Positions 31,276 through 41,257 are shown, counted from the first letter of the stretch. The stretch: DNA of 64,000 nucleotides from CAVWTN01 sp963757945 (GCA_963757945.1 CAVWTN010000002.1:1364001-1428000), one strand, 5' to 3'. The notes: a model not told the origin generated them from the letters alone. A program made the numbers and translations.

Positions 31276-34200
31276 GGCTCAAGTCGCTCAAACTGTTCGG
31301 CTTCAAGACGTTCGCCGAACAGACGTCGCTCGAGTTCGAGCCGGGAATCACGGCGCTCGTCGGTCCCAACGGATCGGGGAAGTCCAACCTCGTCGATGCG
31401 ATCCGCTGGGTGCTCGGCGAGCAGAGTTCGAAGAGCCTGCGCTCGACGAAGACCGAGGACGTCATCTTCGTCGGAAACGAGCGGCGCAAGCCGCTCGGCA
31501 TGGCCGAAGTCGCGCTGACCTTCGAGAACGCCGACGGCGCGTTGAAGATCGACGCCGCCGAAGTGCAGATCACGCGGCGCGCCTATCGCGCCGGCGAGAG
31601 CGGCGAATATTTCATCAACCGCCAGCAAGTGCGCCTGCGCGACGTGCTCGATCTCTTGATGGGAACGGGCCTCGGGCCCGGCTCGTACGCGATCGTCTCG
31701 CAGGGCCACATCGACGCGATCCTCTCCTCGAAACCGGTCGAGCGCCGCTCGCTCTTCGAAGAGACGGCCGGGATCAGCCGCTTTCTCGCGCGCAAGAACG
31801 AGTCGCTGCGCCGGCTCGAAGGGACCGAGCAGAACGCGATTCGCGTGAACGACGTGCTCTCCGAGATCGGGACGCGCATCCCGGAGCTCGAAACGCAGGC
31901 GCGGCGCGCGAAGCGGTTCCGCCGGGCGACCGCGCGCTTGCGCGATCTCGAGATCCTCTCGTACGTGCGAGCGAGCGCGACGCGGCGCGCGGAACGCGAC
32001 CGCTTGCAGGCGGATCTCGGCCGCCTCGACGCGGAACGCGCGGCGGCGGCCGCGAAGGCGGCGGCGCTCGATGCGGACCTCGCGGCGTTGCGCGGCGCGC
32101 TGTACGCCCACGAACTCGCGCTCGAGAACGCGCGCGATGCGGCGAACGCGGCGCGGGCGCGCTTGGCCGAACTCGAGACGCAGCAGGCGGCACTGATCGC
32201 TCGCCGCGATGCGCTCCTGGGGCAATCGGCGAGCGTCACCGACGACCGCGAACGCGCGCTCGCCGAACGCGCCGCGCTCGAGCGAACGATCGCCGAGCTC
32301 GAGTCGCAGGCGCAGCCGCACGCGCTCGCGCTCGATGACGAACGCGCGCTCGAAGGGGCCGCGCAACGCGCCGTCGCCGCGGCGCGCACCGAACTGGATC
32401 GCGTCTTCGCCGAGCTTCGCGAGGTCGAGTCGCAGGCCGCGGCCGCCGCCGCGAGCGAGGCCGAGCGCCGCGCTCAGTTGGCTGCCGCGAACGCGGAATA
32501 CGAACGCTTGGAGCATGAGACGGACGCATTGCGCGAAGAAGCTCGGCACAAGAGCGAACGCGCCGCGACGCTGGCGCACGCCCGCGAGAGCGCGCGCGAG
32601 GAGCTCGCGCTCGTGCAAGCGCGCTCCCACGCGGCTCACGAGGCCGCGCGCAGCGTCGACGCACGCGTCACGGAGGCGGCCGAGGCCCTCACCGCGGCGC
32701 AGGGCGCGTTGCGCACCGCGGCGAGCGAGCTTGCGGGCGCCGAGGCTCGGCTGCACACGCTCGAGGAACTCGAGGCGAACCTCGAGGGGCACATTCCGGG
32801 GACGCGCGCGGTCCTCGAAGCGAACGCGCACGGGGATCTCGGCGGCATCCACGGCGTCATCTCCAATTTGATTCGGGTCGACGAACGGTACGCGCGGGCG
32901 CTGGACGCCGCATTCGGCGGCGGCCTCTCGAACATCGTCACCGACACGGCCGAACACGCGCAGCGCGCGATCGAATTTCTGCGCGCGAACGAACTCGGCC
33001 GCGCGACGTTCTTGCCGCTCGATACGCTCGGCAATCGCACGGGACGCGATCCGCGCAGCGCTCCGCAGGCGCCCGGCGTGATCGGCTACGCGCACACGCT
33101 GGTCGAAACGCAGCCGCAGTTCCGGGGGATCGTCGCGTTCCTGGTCGGCCGGATCCTCGTGGTCGAGCATCTCGACGTGGGCGTGCGCCTGGTGCGGCCG
33201 CGCGACGGGCGCGAGCCTTTCCGCGATACGATCGTCACGCTCGAGGGCGATCAGATCTCCGGAGGCGGGGCGATGACGGGCGGCCGCTACAAGCGCGAGC
33301 GCTCGATCCTCTCGCGCCGCGCGCAGCTCGAGACGCTGCGCGAGCAGCTGCCGCGCCTGCGCGAGGCGCACGCGCGCTTGGAGCGCGCCGCGCAGTCGGC
33401 CGCCGACGCGAACGCGGCGGCGTTGCGCGAACGGGACGAGCGCCGCCGCGCCGCAAGCGATCTCGCGATCGCGCTGCGCGATGCGGGCGCCAAGCACGAT
33501 GCGTTTGCGGCCGAGCATGCGCGGCTCGATGCGGAGATCGCTCAAACGCTCGAGCGGGCGAACGCGCGCAACCTTGCGACCGTCGAGGCGCGCGAACGTC
33601 TGGCGCGGCTCGAACGGCCGGCCGCGGATCCGGCCGAGGCCGTCGTCGATCGCGAACGGCTCGAAGCGGAATTGGCCGCCGCGCGCGAGGGCATCGCGCA
33701 GGCGCAGGACGCCGAGCGCGCCGTCGCCGCGAAAATCGCCGGCCGTCGCGAAGCGCTTGCGGCGCTCACCGCGCAACGCGACGCGGCGCGCTCGCGGCTG
33801 GAGTTGCTGGAGGCCGATCGCGAGCGCGCGACGGCGGCCCGCGATGCGATGAACGCGGAGCTCGCCTCGCTCGGAGAACGCGTCACGGCGACCGAGGGCG
33901 CGCTCGAGCAAGCGCGCCGCCTCGTGACCGAGAACGTTGCCCAAGGCGATGCGGGGCGGCGCGAGCGCGACGCGATGACGGCTCGCGCGGCGGAGCTCGA
34001 CGCGCAGGTGCGGCTCGCGCAAAACGCCGAACGCGAAGCCGCCGCCGCAAGCGAAGAGTCGCGCCTGCGCTTGGCCGAGATCGACGCGGAACTGGGCATG
34101 TTAGCGGCTCAGTTCGCACAGAATCCGGCCACGGCCGCCGAATGCGCGGACGTCGAAGCGCGCTACGCGCACGAAGACGGCGAGTTCACGGCGGAGATCG

Positions 34201-34859
34201 CGCGCCTGCGCGAAGACTTGGCGCGTCTGCAGAACGTGAATTTGAACGCGGAAGCCGAGATTGCGGAGCTCGTCGAACGCGAAGCGTTCCTGCGCGCGCA
34301 GCTCGAGGATCTGGCGCGGGCGCGCGAGACGCTGCTCGCGAGCATCAAAGAGATCGAGAGCTCGTCGCAGCAGCAGTTCAACGCGATCTTCGATGCCGTA
34401 AAGGAGCAGTTTTCCGTCATGTTCGCGCGCCTCTTTCCGGGCGGTGAAGCGAAGATGTGGCAGACGAGCCCCGAGGACCTCGCCGAGACCGGGATCGAGC
34501 TCTCCGTGCAGCCGCCCGGAAAAAAGATGATGTTGCTGGCGGCGCTCTCCGGCGGCGAGCGCGCGATGACGGCGGCCGCTTTGATCTTCGCCTTGATCAA
34601 GGTGAAGCCGTCGCCGTTCTATTTGCTCGACGAGGTGGACGCCGCGCTCGACGACGCGAACGTCGACCGCTTCTCCACGCTCGTGCGCGAGGTCGCGAGC
34701 AACGCGCAGTTGCTGATCGTCACCCACAACAAACGAACCATGGAACTCGCTACGCGCATGTACGGCGTCACGATGGCGGAGCCTGGAATTTCGAGCGTGA
34801 TCTCCGCCGATCTGACGCCGCTCGATGTGACCTCGGAGGAACGGGTGCTTGCTGGCTAA
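31272..34859 (+). CDS. smc: chromosome-segregation ATPase SMC
   Basis: Condensin ATPase that compacts and segregates DNA with ScpAB and is loaded by ParB. The 1195-aa protein has N-terminal Walker A LVGPNGSGKSNLVDAIRWVLGEQ, the long first coiled coil, a hinge domain around residues 510-640 (GGIHGVISNLIRVDERYARALDAAFGGGLSNIVTD), the second coiled coil, and the C-terminal ABC signature LSGGERAMTAAAL with Walker B YLLDEVDAALDDANV. TTG start overlaps the rnc stop (TTGA). scpA and scpB are not in the window. The coding DNA in the coils is exceptionally Ala/Arg/Glu-rich. Confidence 0.96.
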   Translation: MRLKSLKLFGFKTFAEQTSLEFEPGITALVGPNGSGKSNLVDAIRWVLGEQSSKSLRSTKTEDVIFVGNERRKPLGMAEVALTFENADGALKIDAAEVQITRRAYRAGESGEYFINRQQVRLRDVLDLLMGTGLGPGSYAIVSQGHIDAILSSKPVERRSLFEETAGISRFLARKNESLRRLEGTEQNAIRVNDVLSEIGTRIPELETQARRAKRFRRATARLRDLEILSYVRASATRRAERDRLQADLGRLDAERAAAAAKAAALDADLAALRGALYAHELALENARDAANAARARLAELETQQAALIARRDALLGQSASVTDDRERALAERAALERTIAELESQAQPHALALDDERALEGAAQRAVAAARTELDRVFAELREVESQAAAAAASEAERRAQLAAANAEYERLEHETDALREEARHKSERAATLAHARESAREELALVQARSHAAHEAARSVDARVTEAAEALTAAQGALRTAASELAGAEARLHTLEELEANLEGHIPGTRAVLEANAHGDLGGIHGVISNLIRVDERYARALDAAFGGGLSNIVTDTAEHAQRAIEFLRANELGRATFLPLDTLGNRTGRDPRSAPQAPGVIGYAHTLVETQPQFRGIVAFLVGRILVVEHLDVGVRLVRPRDGREPFRDTIVTLEGDQISGGGAMTGGRYKRERSILSRRAQLETLREQLPRLREAHARLERAAQSAADANAAALRERDERRRAASDLAIALRDAGAKHDAFAAEHARLDAEIAQTLERANARNLATVEARERLARLERPAADPAEAVVDRERLEAELAAAREGIAQAQDAERAVAAKIAGRREALAALTAQRDAARSRLELLEADRERATAARDAMNAELASLGERVTATEGALEQARRLVTENVAQGDAGRRERDAMTARAAELDAQVRLAQNAEREAAAASEESRLRLAEIDAELGMLAAQFAQNPATAAECADVEARYAHEDGEFTAEIARLREDLARLQNVNLNAEAEIAELVEREAFLRAQLEDLARARETLLASIKEIESSSQQQFNAIFDAVKEQFSVMFARLFPGGEAKMWQTSPEDLAETGIELSVQPPGKKMMLLAALSGGERAMTAAALIFALIKVKPSPFYLLDEVDAALDDANVDRFSTLVREVASNAQLLIVTHNKRTMELATRMYGVTMAEPGISSVISADLTPLDVTSEERVLAG

Positions 34860-36417
34860 CCATTCCCGCCCCGCCGCGTTGATCTCGGTCTCCGATCGGG
34901 AGGGCGTCGCCGAATTGGCGCAAGCGCTAGCGGCTCGCGATATCGAACTCTTTGCGACCGGCGGAACGCGCGCGCATCTCGCGGAGCACGGCATCGCGGC
35001 CCACGACGTCGGCGAGCTCACGGGCTTTCCGAGCCTCTTCGGCGGGCGCGTGAAGACGCTGCATCCGCTCGTCTTCGGCGGCATCCTGTTCGATCGCGCG
35101 AACGGCGAGCACGTGCGCGAGGCCGAGCAGCGCGGCGTGCCGCGGATCGACTGGGTCATCGTGAATCTCTACCCGTTCGAGGCCACGGTCGCGCGCGCCG
35201 GGAGCACGCTCGCCGAGGCGATCGAGCAGATCGACATCGGCGGCGTTTCGCTGATTCGCGCGGCCGCGAAGAACTTCGCGGACGTCGGCGTCGTCGTCGA
35301 TCCCGCCGATTACGCTGCGGTCGCAAGCTCGCTGCGGAACGGACCGGACGCCGCCCTGCGCCGGCGCCTGGCGATGCGGGCGTTCGAACGGACCGCGGAA
35401 TACGATGCCTCGATCGCGCGTTACTTGGAAGCCGGCCTCGCGGCGAGCGAGTTGCCGGGCTCGCTCGCGCTCTCGCTGCCGCTCGCGCAATCGCTGCGCT
35501 ACGGCGAGAACCCGCAGTCGCGGGCCGCATTCTATCTGGCGCGGACCGAGGCGCTCCCCGAGCAACTGCACGGCAAGGCGCTCTCGTACAACAATCTGCT
35601 CGATCTGGACGCGACGCTGCGGCTGCTCGTGCGCGCGCCGCTCGGATCCTCCGAGGTGCCCGCCCGCGGGCCCGCGGTCCGTGCCGCGATCGTCAAGCAC
35701 ACGGTTCCGTGCGGCGTCGCCGAGCGGTCGACTGCCGTGGAGGCGGTTCGCGCCGCGCTCGCGGCCGATCCCGTCTCGGCATACGGGGGCATCATCGCCG
35801 TCGATGCGCCGATCGATCTGGCGAGCGCGCAGGAGCTGGGCACGTTCTTTCTCGAGATCGTGGCCGCGCCCGCATTCGATCCGGATGCGCTCGCGCTCTT
35901 GCGCAAGAAGAAGAACCTGCGGCTCATCCGCTACGAGCCCGCGCTGCCGGCACGCCTGGCGCGCGAGCTGCGCGTGCGCAGCGCGCTCGGCGGCGTCTTG
36001 GCGGAAGACGACGAGCCCAGCGCCGCGCCCGAACGCTGGACCGTCGTTTCGCAGCGCGCCCCGAGCGAGTCGGAATGGCGCGACCTCGCGTTCGCATGGG
36101 ACGTCGTGCGGCACGTCAAGAGCAACGGCGTGGTGATCGTGCGCGATGCGGTGACGCGCGGCGTGTGCGCGGGGCAGACGAATCGCGTGAGCGCCGTCCG
36201 CATCGCGGGCGAACGAGCCGGCGATTTCGCGTTCGGAGCGGCCTGCGCCAGCGACGGATTCTTCCCGTTCCCCGACGGGCTGATCGCCGCGGCGGAGGCT
36301 GGCGCGACCGCGGTCATCGCGCCGGGCGGCTCGATTCGGGACGCGGAGGTGATCGCCGCGGCGGACGCGCGCGGCATCGCGCTCGTGTTCTCGACCCATC
36401 GGTATTTTCTGCACTAG
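34849..36417 (+). CDS. purH: bifunctional AICAR formyltransferase / IMP cyclohydrolase
   Basis: Catalyses the last two steps of IMP synthesis. The 522-aa protein has the N-terminal IMP cyclohydrolase (MGS-like) domain, LISVSDREGVAELAQAL, LFATGGTRAHL, ELTGFPSLFGGRVKTLHP, NLYPFEATVA, and IDIGGVSLIRAAAKN, then the transformylase domain with LRYGENPQSRAAFY, the catalytic Lys-His in VKHTVPCGVAE, SAYGGIIAVD, and the terminal GSIRDAEVIAAADARGIALVFSTHRYF. TTG at 34849 follows GGAGGA at 34835-34840 and overlaps smc by 11 bp. Confidence 0.96.
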   Translation: MLANHSRPAALISVSDREGVAELAQALAARDIELFATGGTRAHLAEHGIAAHDVGELTGFPSLFGGRVKTLHPLVFGGILFDRANGEHVREAEQRGVPRIDWVIVNLYPFEATVARAGSTLAEAIEQIDIGGVSLIRAAAKNFADVGVVVDPADYAAVASSLRNGPDAALRRRLAMRAFERTAEYDASIARYLEAGLAASELPGSLALSLPLAQSLRYGENPQSRAAFYLARTEALPEQLHGKALSYNNLLDLDATLRLLVRAPLGSSEVPARGPAVRAAIVKHTVPCGVAERSTAVEAVRAALAADPVSAYGGIIAVDAPIDLASAQELGTFFLEIVAAPAFDPDALALLRKKKNLRLIRYEPALPARLARELRVRSALGGVLAEDDEPSAAPERWTVVSQRAPSESEWRDLAFAWDVVRHVKSNGVVIVRDAVTRGVCAGQTNRVSAVRIAGERAGDFAFGAACASDGFFPFPDGLIAAAEAGATAVIAPGGSIRDAEVIAAADARGIALVFSTHRYFLH

Positions 36418-36468
36418 GGAAGGGCCCGGGAGCATGAGGGCCTCGGGCGGGCGGCGTATCGAGCGGCG

Positions 36469-36750
36469 ATGGATGGCCGTTATCTCTACGTCGAGCACCT
36501 GACCGATCTCGTGTGCGCCGCTTGCGGCGAGACCGCGATCCCGGCCTCGGTCTCGCACGGCTTCTCGCTCTCGCACGTCACCGGGCCCGGCGGGGAGCCC
36601 GTACGGCTGACCGAACTGCCGCCGGAGCTGCGCTTCGCGACGCGCTGCTCGGCCGGGCACGTGGTGGCGTTCGAAGCGCCGCACGACGTTCGCTGCATGC
36701 TCTACCGCACGGCGCCGGACGCGTCGTCCCGCCCGGTCGCGCTGGTCTAA
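36469..36750 (+). CDS. small Cys-containing hypothetical protein
   Basis: Not recognised. The 93-aa product carries a C-x-x-C pair (LVCAACGE, about residues 16-19) and a later RCSAGHVVAF, which together could form a rubredoxin-like or zinc-ribbon metal site (C-x2-C...C-x2-H). No membrane segment or signal peptide. It lies 51 bp after purH on the same strand and may be the last gene of the fabF-rnc-smc-purH run. Codon usage matches its neighbours, and the frame is free of the other-strand bias seen in shadow frames, so it is judged real with moderate confidence. Confidence 0.6.
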   Translation: MDGRYLYVEHLTDLVCAACGETAIPASVSHGFSLSHVTGPGGEPVRLTELPPELRFATRCSAGHVVAFEAPHDVRCMLYRTAPDASSRPVALV

Positions 36751-36910
36751 GCCCGCCGCCTCCGAACCCGGAGGTCTGACCAAACGGCCCGGCGGCGCCG
36801 AAAGTCCCATGGTTCGGACCTGGCTCCGGGCGGGGCCTAAGGTTATCCTAGCGTTAACGCTTGGTTTGTTCAGTAGCGTCCCGCCCCCGCGTGTGTGTGA
36901 GGATTGCGAC
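36751..36910. other. 160-bp upstream region of the PQQ lipoprotein
   Basis: Holds a perfect 12-bp palindrome AGCGTTAACGCT (36850-36861) in the only AT-rich patch, a plausible operator, and TGAGGA just before the GTG start at 36911. No gene. Confidence 0.45.
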
Positions 36911-39859
36911 GTGCGTGCCTGTCTGCGGCTCAGCCTGTTTTTCATGGTCGCCTCCGTTGCGGCGCTGGCAGGCTGCGCGGGGCACGGCAGCTCCACGCTC
37001 CCGGCGGCTCCCACGGCCTCTCCGGCGGCGGCGGCCGCCGCGGGAGGCGCCCCGGCGGCGACGAGCCCGGTGCGCAGCGCGCAGGCCGTCGTTCCGACGC
37101 CCTCGCCGAACTACCTGGGCTACATCAGCTATTACTGGGGCGACAAGACGACATGGGCGATCAACTGCGATGCGCCGTTCTATTTCCCACCGAACACGTG
37201 CCTTGCGGTCCACGCGGCGAACGCGACGCAGCTGGGCGGCCCGGCGCTCGCGGTGCACGATTTCGTCTCGATCTCGGCCGATCCGGCGACCTCGGGCTCG
37301 AGCGGGCTGACGGCGCTGAGCTACACGACCTCGCTGACGCCGTTCCCGGGCTCGCCCGTGTGGAGCGGATATACGGGTCCGAGTCCCGGCCCGAGCCCGA
37401 CGGCGAATCCGAACCCGACGCCGACGCCGACCGTCTCTCCGGTCCCGACGGCCTCCCCCTTTCCAACGGCGACGCCGTCCGGCCCCGCGACGCCGCCCTC
37501 GACGAATTACCTCGGGTACATCAGCTACTACTGGGGCGACATCACGAAGTTCGCGATCAACTGCGACGCGCCGACGTATTTCCCGCCGAACACGTGTCTT
37601 GCGGTCAACGCCGGGAGCGCGACGAAGTACGGGAGCGGTCCGGCGCTTGCGGTCGGCGATTTCATCGCGATCTACGCGAACCCGGCGACCTCCGGCAAGG
37701 GCGGTCTGATCGCGATCACGTACGCGACCTCGCTGACGCCGTTCGCCGGGTCTCCGCTCCCGAAGGGCTACGCCACCCCGACGCCGTCCCCGTCGCCGAC
37801 CGTATCGCCGGTCCCCACCGACACGCCGGTCGCGACTGCAACGCCGACCGCGACCGCCACGCCGACGCCGTCGCCGTCACCGACCGCGACGCCGGTTCCA
37901 ACCGCGACGCCCGTGGCGACCGCGACGCCGGCCGGCCCCGCGACGCCGCCCTCGACGAACTACCTCGGCTACGTCAGCTATTATTGGGGCGACCTGACGA
38001 AGTTCGCGATCAACTGCGACGCGCCGACGTACTTTCCGCCGAACACGTGCCTTGCGGTCAACGCGGGAAGCGCGACGAAGTACGGCAGCGGTCCGGCGCT
38101 CGCGGTCGGCGACTTCATCGCGATCTACGCGAACCCGGCGACCTCGGGCAAGAGCGGTCTCAACGTGATCACGTACGCCACCTCGCAGACGCCGTTCGCC
38201 GGCTCTCCGCTGCCGACGGGCTACACGGGCCCGACGCCGCCGCCGACGCCCACGCCGACCGCGAACCCGAACCCGACGCCGACGCCGACCGCGGCGCCGA
38301 CCGGCTCGGCGCTGGTCGATTGGCCGACGTACCAGTACGACGCGCAACGCAGCGGCTTCAACCCCTCGACCGGCGCGCTCACGCCGGGATCGATCGGGCA
38401 ACTCCATCTTGCCTGGCAAACCAGCATCGGGTCGGCGGCGCAAACCCAGCCGATCGTCGCGCTGAACGTCGCGGGGCATAAGGCGCTCTTGATCGTCGCC
38501 GGATTCGATACCGCGAAAGCGTACGATGCGCTGAGCGGCGCGCAGGTCTGGCAGCAACCGTTGCCGCGACAAAACGTCCAGGAGTGCGGTACCGCGGGGG
38601 TCGCGGGCTCCGCGCAATACGTCAGCTCGGTCGGCGGCGGCGAGGTCTTCATGGCCGCCGGCAACGGCGCTGACCCCAACCACGCGGTCCTCTACGGCTT
38701 GAATGTCGCGAACGGAGCGATCGTCGGGCACGTGGACGTGACGCCGGTCCTTCAAAACGGCGAAGCGGTCTTGGCGCACACCGGGATCACGTACGCGAAC
38801 GGACGGCTGTATCTCGGCACGAGCTCCAATTGCGAAGGCGCGACGCTCGCACGGCCGAACTGGATCGGCCGCGTCGTGGCGGTCGATCCCGGCAGCCTGT
38901 CGATCTTGAGCACGTTCTACAGCACCTGGCAGCAGGGCGGGAACTACGGCGGCGGCGGGGTCTGGGCGTGGGGCGCGGTCTCGGCCGATCCGAGCGGCAA
39001 CATTTATGTCGCCACCGGCAACGCGGAGACGAGCCAGACCAGCGAGGCGATCACCGCACCTTTCACGCCTCCGCCGAGCGAGCAGGCCGGGTATGCCGAG
39101 CACCTCGTGCAGCTCACTCCGGATCTCTCGACAGTCGAACACTCCAACTATCCGGGCTTCGATTTCGTCCACGGCTGGGGCGATTTGGATTACTCCGGGA
39201 CGCCGGTGATCTTTTCGCCGATCGGCTGCGACACGCTCGCGGCCACGCAGGGGAAAGGCGGCACGCTCGTCATCAACGACACGCAGAACGGCCTCGCCGA
39301 AGTGCACGCCTGGGCATTCTCCGTTCCGCAAGCCGAAGCGTACTACATCGGCAACCCGGCCTATTCTCCGCTCACGGGATTGCTCTACGCCGCGATCACG
39401 TCGGGCGATGCGAACAGCTTGGGGTACCCTCCGGGGCTTGCGGCGATCAACGGCTGCGGCGCGACGCTCGCGTGGAAGACGGCGTTTGGGCCCGATGCGA
39501 TCCCCTACAACGACGCGGTCCCGCGCTCGGCGCCGACCGTGACGGCGGGCGGCGTCGTGTTCCTCGGCACGCCGTGCACGCCGAACGGGAGCGGCGGGTG
39601 CGGGGCCCCGGTCCAGGGCTCCGTCAGCGGTGCGCTGTGGGCCGTCGACGCCTCGTCGGGCGCCGTCTTGGGCGGCGGGAAGCCGCTGCTGATCACGGGC
39701 GACAACATTCGAATGGCGCCGAGCGCGGACGGGCAATGGCTCTTCCTCGCCGACTCCAGCGGAAATCTGTACGGCTTGACCGTCGATCCGTCCGTCAAAG
39801 CGATCGCGCCGAAGGCCGCCCGCCGCATCCCCCGGACGTTCCGGGTCCTCGCTCGCTGA
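36911..39859 (+). CDS. PQQ-like beta-propeller lipoprotein with three N-terminal repeat domains
   Basis: A 982-aa predicted lipoprotein (lipobox ALAGC, Cys22). After an Ala/Pro linker come three copies of a roughly 90-residue domain, each opening NYLGY(I/V)SYYWGD and containing INCDAP and FPPNTCLAV (two Cys each, probably disulfide bonded) at DNA 37109, 37505 and 37958, joined by Pro/Thr-rich linkers. The C-terminal half (from about LVDWPTYQYDAQRSGFNP) is a quinoprotein-dehydrogenase-like beta propeller with repeated blades, but PQQ- and metal-ligating residues were not identified, so an enzymatic role is unproven. Start GTG at 36911 with TGAGGA. The repeated domain is not recognised. Confidence 0.8.
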   Translation: MRACLRLSLFFMVASVAALAGCAGHGSSTLPAAPTASPAAAAAAGGAPAATSPVRSAQAVVPTPSPNYLGYISYYWGDKTTWAINCDAPFYFPPNTCLAVHAANATQLGGPALAVHDFVSISADPATSGSSGLTALSYTTSLTPFPGSPVWSGYTGPSPGPSPTANPNPTPTPTVSPVPTASPFPTATPSGPATPPSTNYLGYISYYWGDITKFAINCDAPTYFPPNTCLAVNAGSATKYGSGPALAVGDFIAIYANPATSGKGGLIAITYATSLTPFAGSPLPKGYATPTPSPSPTVSPVPTDTPVATATPTATATPTPSPSPTATPVPTATPVATATPAGPATPPSTNYLGYVSYYWGDLTKFAINCDAPTYFPPNTCLAVNAGSATKYGSGPALAVGDFIAIYANPATSGKSGLNVITYATSQTPFAGSPLPTGYTGPTPPPTPTPTANPNPTPTPTAAPTGSALVDWPTYQYDAQRSGFNPSTGALTPGSIGQLHLAWQTSIGSAAQTQPIVALNVAGHKALLIVAGFDTAKAYDALSGAQVWQQPLPRQNVQECGTAGVAGSAQYVSSVGGGEVFMAAGNGADPNHAVLYGLNVANGAIVGHVDVTPVLQNGEAVLAHTGITYANGRLYLGTSSNCEGATLARPNWIGRVVAVDPGSLSILSTFYSTWQQGGNYGGGGVWAWGAVSADPSGNIYVATGNAETSQTSEAITAPFTPPPSEQAGYAEHLVQLTPDLSTVEHSNYPGFDFVHGWGDLDYSGTPVIFSPIGCDTLAATQGKGGTLVINDTQNGLAEVHAWAFSVPQAEAYYIGNPAYSPLTGLLYAAITSGDANSLGYPPGLAAINGCGATLAWKTAFGPDAIPYNDAVPRSAPTVTAGGVVFLGTPCTPNGSGGCGAPVQGSVSGALWAVDASSGAVLGGGKPLLITGDNIRMAPSADGQWLFLADSSGNLYGLTVDPSVKAIAPKAARRIPRTFRVLAR
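37109..38220 (+). repeat. three tandem domain repeats within the propeller lipoprotein
   Basis: Units begin at 37109, 37505 and 37958. Units 2 and 3 are nearly identical at DNA level over about 260 bp (for example both encode GSATKYGSGPALAVGDFIAIYANPATSG), while unit 1 is more diverged. Linkers are Pro/Thr/Ala low-complexity. Confidence 0.85.
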
Positions 39860-39870
39860 GCGCAGCGCCT

Positions 39871-39895
39871 GCGGACCCGCGCGCTCCGGGTCCGC
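39871..39895 (+). terminator. GC hairpin after the propeller gene (weak terminator)
   Basis: GCGGACCCG (39871-39879) pairs perfectly with CGGGTCCGC (39887-39895) around a 7-base loop. No T tract follows, so it may act only as a pause or Rho-assisted stop before hisS. Confidence 0.35.
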
Positions 39896-39943
39896 GGGCG
39901 AAGGTCGAGGCATTTTGTACCGCGGCCGCCGAAGAAGCGCACG

Positions 39944-41257
39944 ATGAGTACGATCAGCGCCCCGCGCGGCACCGTCGACCTGTTGCCCGCGGTCAGCGCG
40001 AAGTGGCAGGCGCTCGAGGCGCGGATCCGCGAATTGGCCGGCCGTTTCGGCTACGGCGAGATTCGCACGCCGATGTTCGAAGCGACGGACCTCTTCGTGC
40101 GCGGCGTCGGCGAAACGACCGACATCGTCGAGAAAGAGATGTACACGTTCGCCGACAAGGGCGGCCGCCAAATGACGCTGCGGCCCGAATGGACGGCACC
40201 CGTCGTGCGGGCCTTGCTCGAACACCATCTCTTCGCGGAGGGTCCGCAGCGGCTCTATTACATCGGGCCGATCTTCCGGTACGAACGGCCCCAAGCCGGG
40301 CGCTACCGTCAGGCGCATCAATTCGGGGTCGAGTGCTTCGGCTTCCCGGAGCCTGAGGCCGACGTCGAGGTGATCCAGCTGGCGCACGAGCTCGTGCGCT
40401 CCTACGGTCTGGGGGGCGTGGAACTGCACCTGAACACGCTCGGCGACGAGCGCTGCCGCCCGCGGTATCGCGAGGCCTTGCTGGAACATTTTCGCGCGCA
40501 CCGCGAGGCGCTCTCGGAGGATTCGCAGCGCCGTCTCGAACGCAATCCCGAACGGATCCTCGATAGCAAAGCCCCGCAGGACCGGCCCTTCGTCGACGCG
40601 GCCCCGACGCTTGCCGAGCATCTGTGCCAGGAGTGCAGCGCGCACTTCGCGCGCGTGCGAGCCCTGCTCGAGGCGATCGGGATCCCGTACGTGATCGATC
40701 GCAAGCTCGTGCGGGGCCTGGACTATTACACGCGCACGGTCTTCGAGCTGATGTCGGACGCACTCGGCGCGCAGAGCACGGTCTGCGGCGGCGGCCGCTA
40801 CGACGGGCTCGTCGGCTCGCTCGGCGGCCCGGCCACGCCCGGCGTCGGGTTTGGCCTCGGGCTCGAGCGCTTCCTGATGATCGTCGAGAAGACCGCGGGC
40901 GCCCCGGCCGCGCCGCGCGAGGGGATCGCGCTCGTCGCGCTCGGAGCGGCGGCCCGCGGCGCGCTTTACCCGCTCCTGGCAGAGTTGCGCCGGCGCAGCG
41001 GACCCTTGCCGATCACGTGCGACTATGCGGCGGCGAAGATTGCGACGCAGTTCAAGCGCGCGGATCGCGCCGGGGCGCGGGTCGCGCTGATCGCGGGCGA
41101 CGACGAACTCGAGCGCGGCGTCATCGGCGTGCGCGATCTCGTCACGCGCGCGCAGCACGAGCGGCCGTTGACGCGCGACGCCGCGCGCGATGCCGCGGCG
41201 CTCTTGGAATGGTACCGGGCGCTGCCGGAGAGCGGCGCGACGCTGGAGGCGGTATGA
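39944..41257 (+). CDS. hisS: histidyl-tRNA synthetase
   Basis: Class II synthetase charging tRNA-His. The 437-aa protein has APRGTVDLLP, motif 1 region FGYGEIRTPMFE, motif 2 LYYIGPIFRYERPQAGRYRQAHQFG, the histidine-specific LVRGLDYYTRTVFE, CGGGRYDGL, and motif 3 GVGFGLGLERF. Near the C terminus is the anticodon-binding domain. It opens a long, tightly overlapped operon that continues through accB and the heptose genes to aspS. The stop overlaps the accB ATG. Confidence 0.96.
   Translation: MSTISAPRGTVDLLPAVSAKWQALEARIRELAGRFGYGEIRTPMFEATDLFVRGVGETTDIVEKEMYTFADKGGRQMTLRPEWTAPVVRALLEHHLFAEGPQRLYYIGPIFRYERPQAGRYRQAHQFGVECFGFPEPEADVEVIQLAHELVRSYGLGGVELHLNTLGDERCRPRYREALLEHFRAHREALSEDSQRRLERNPERILDSKAPQDRPFVDAAPTLAEHLCQECSAHFARVRALLEAIGIPYVIDRKLVRGLDYYTRTVFELMSDALGAQSTVCGGGRYDGLVGSLGGPATPGVGFGLGLERFLMIVEKTAGAPAAPREGIALVALGAAARGALYPLLAELRRRSGPLPITCDYAAAKIATQFKRADRAGARVALIAGDDELERGVIGVRDLVTRAQHERPLTRDAARDAAALLEWYRALPESGATLEAV

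Noticed and set aside
31122..34022. Open frame of about 966 codons antisense to smc
   Set aside because: Composition is dominated by Arg/Leu/Ala repeats mirroring the SMC coiled-coil codons. No start context and no motifs.
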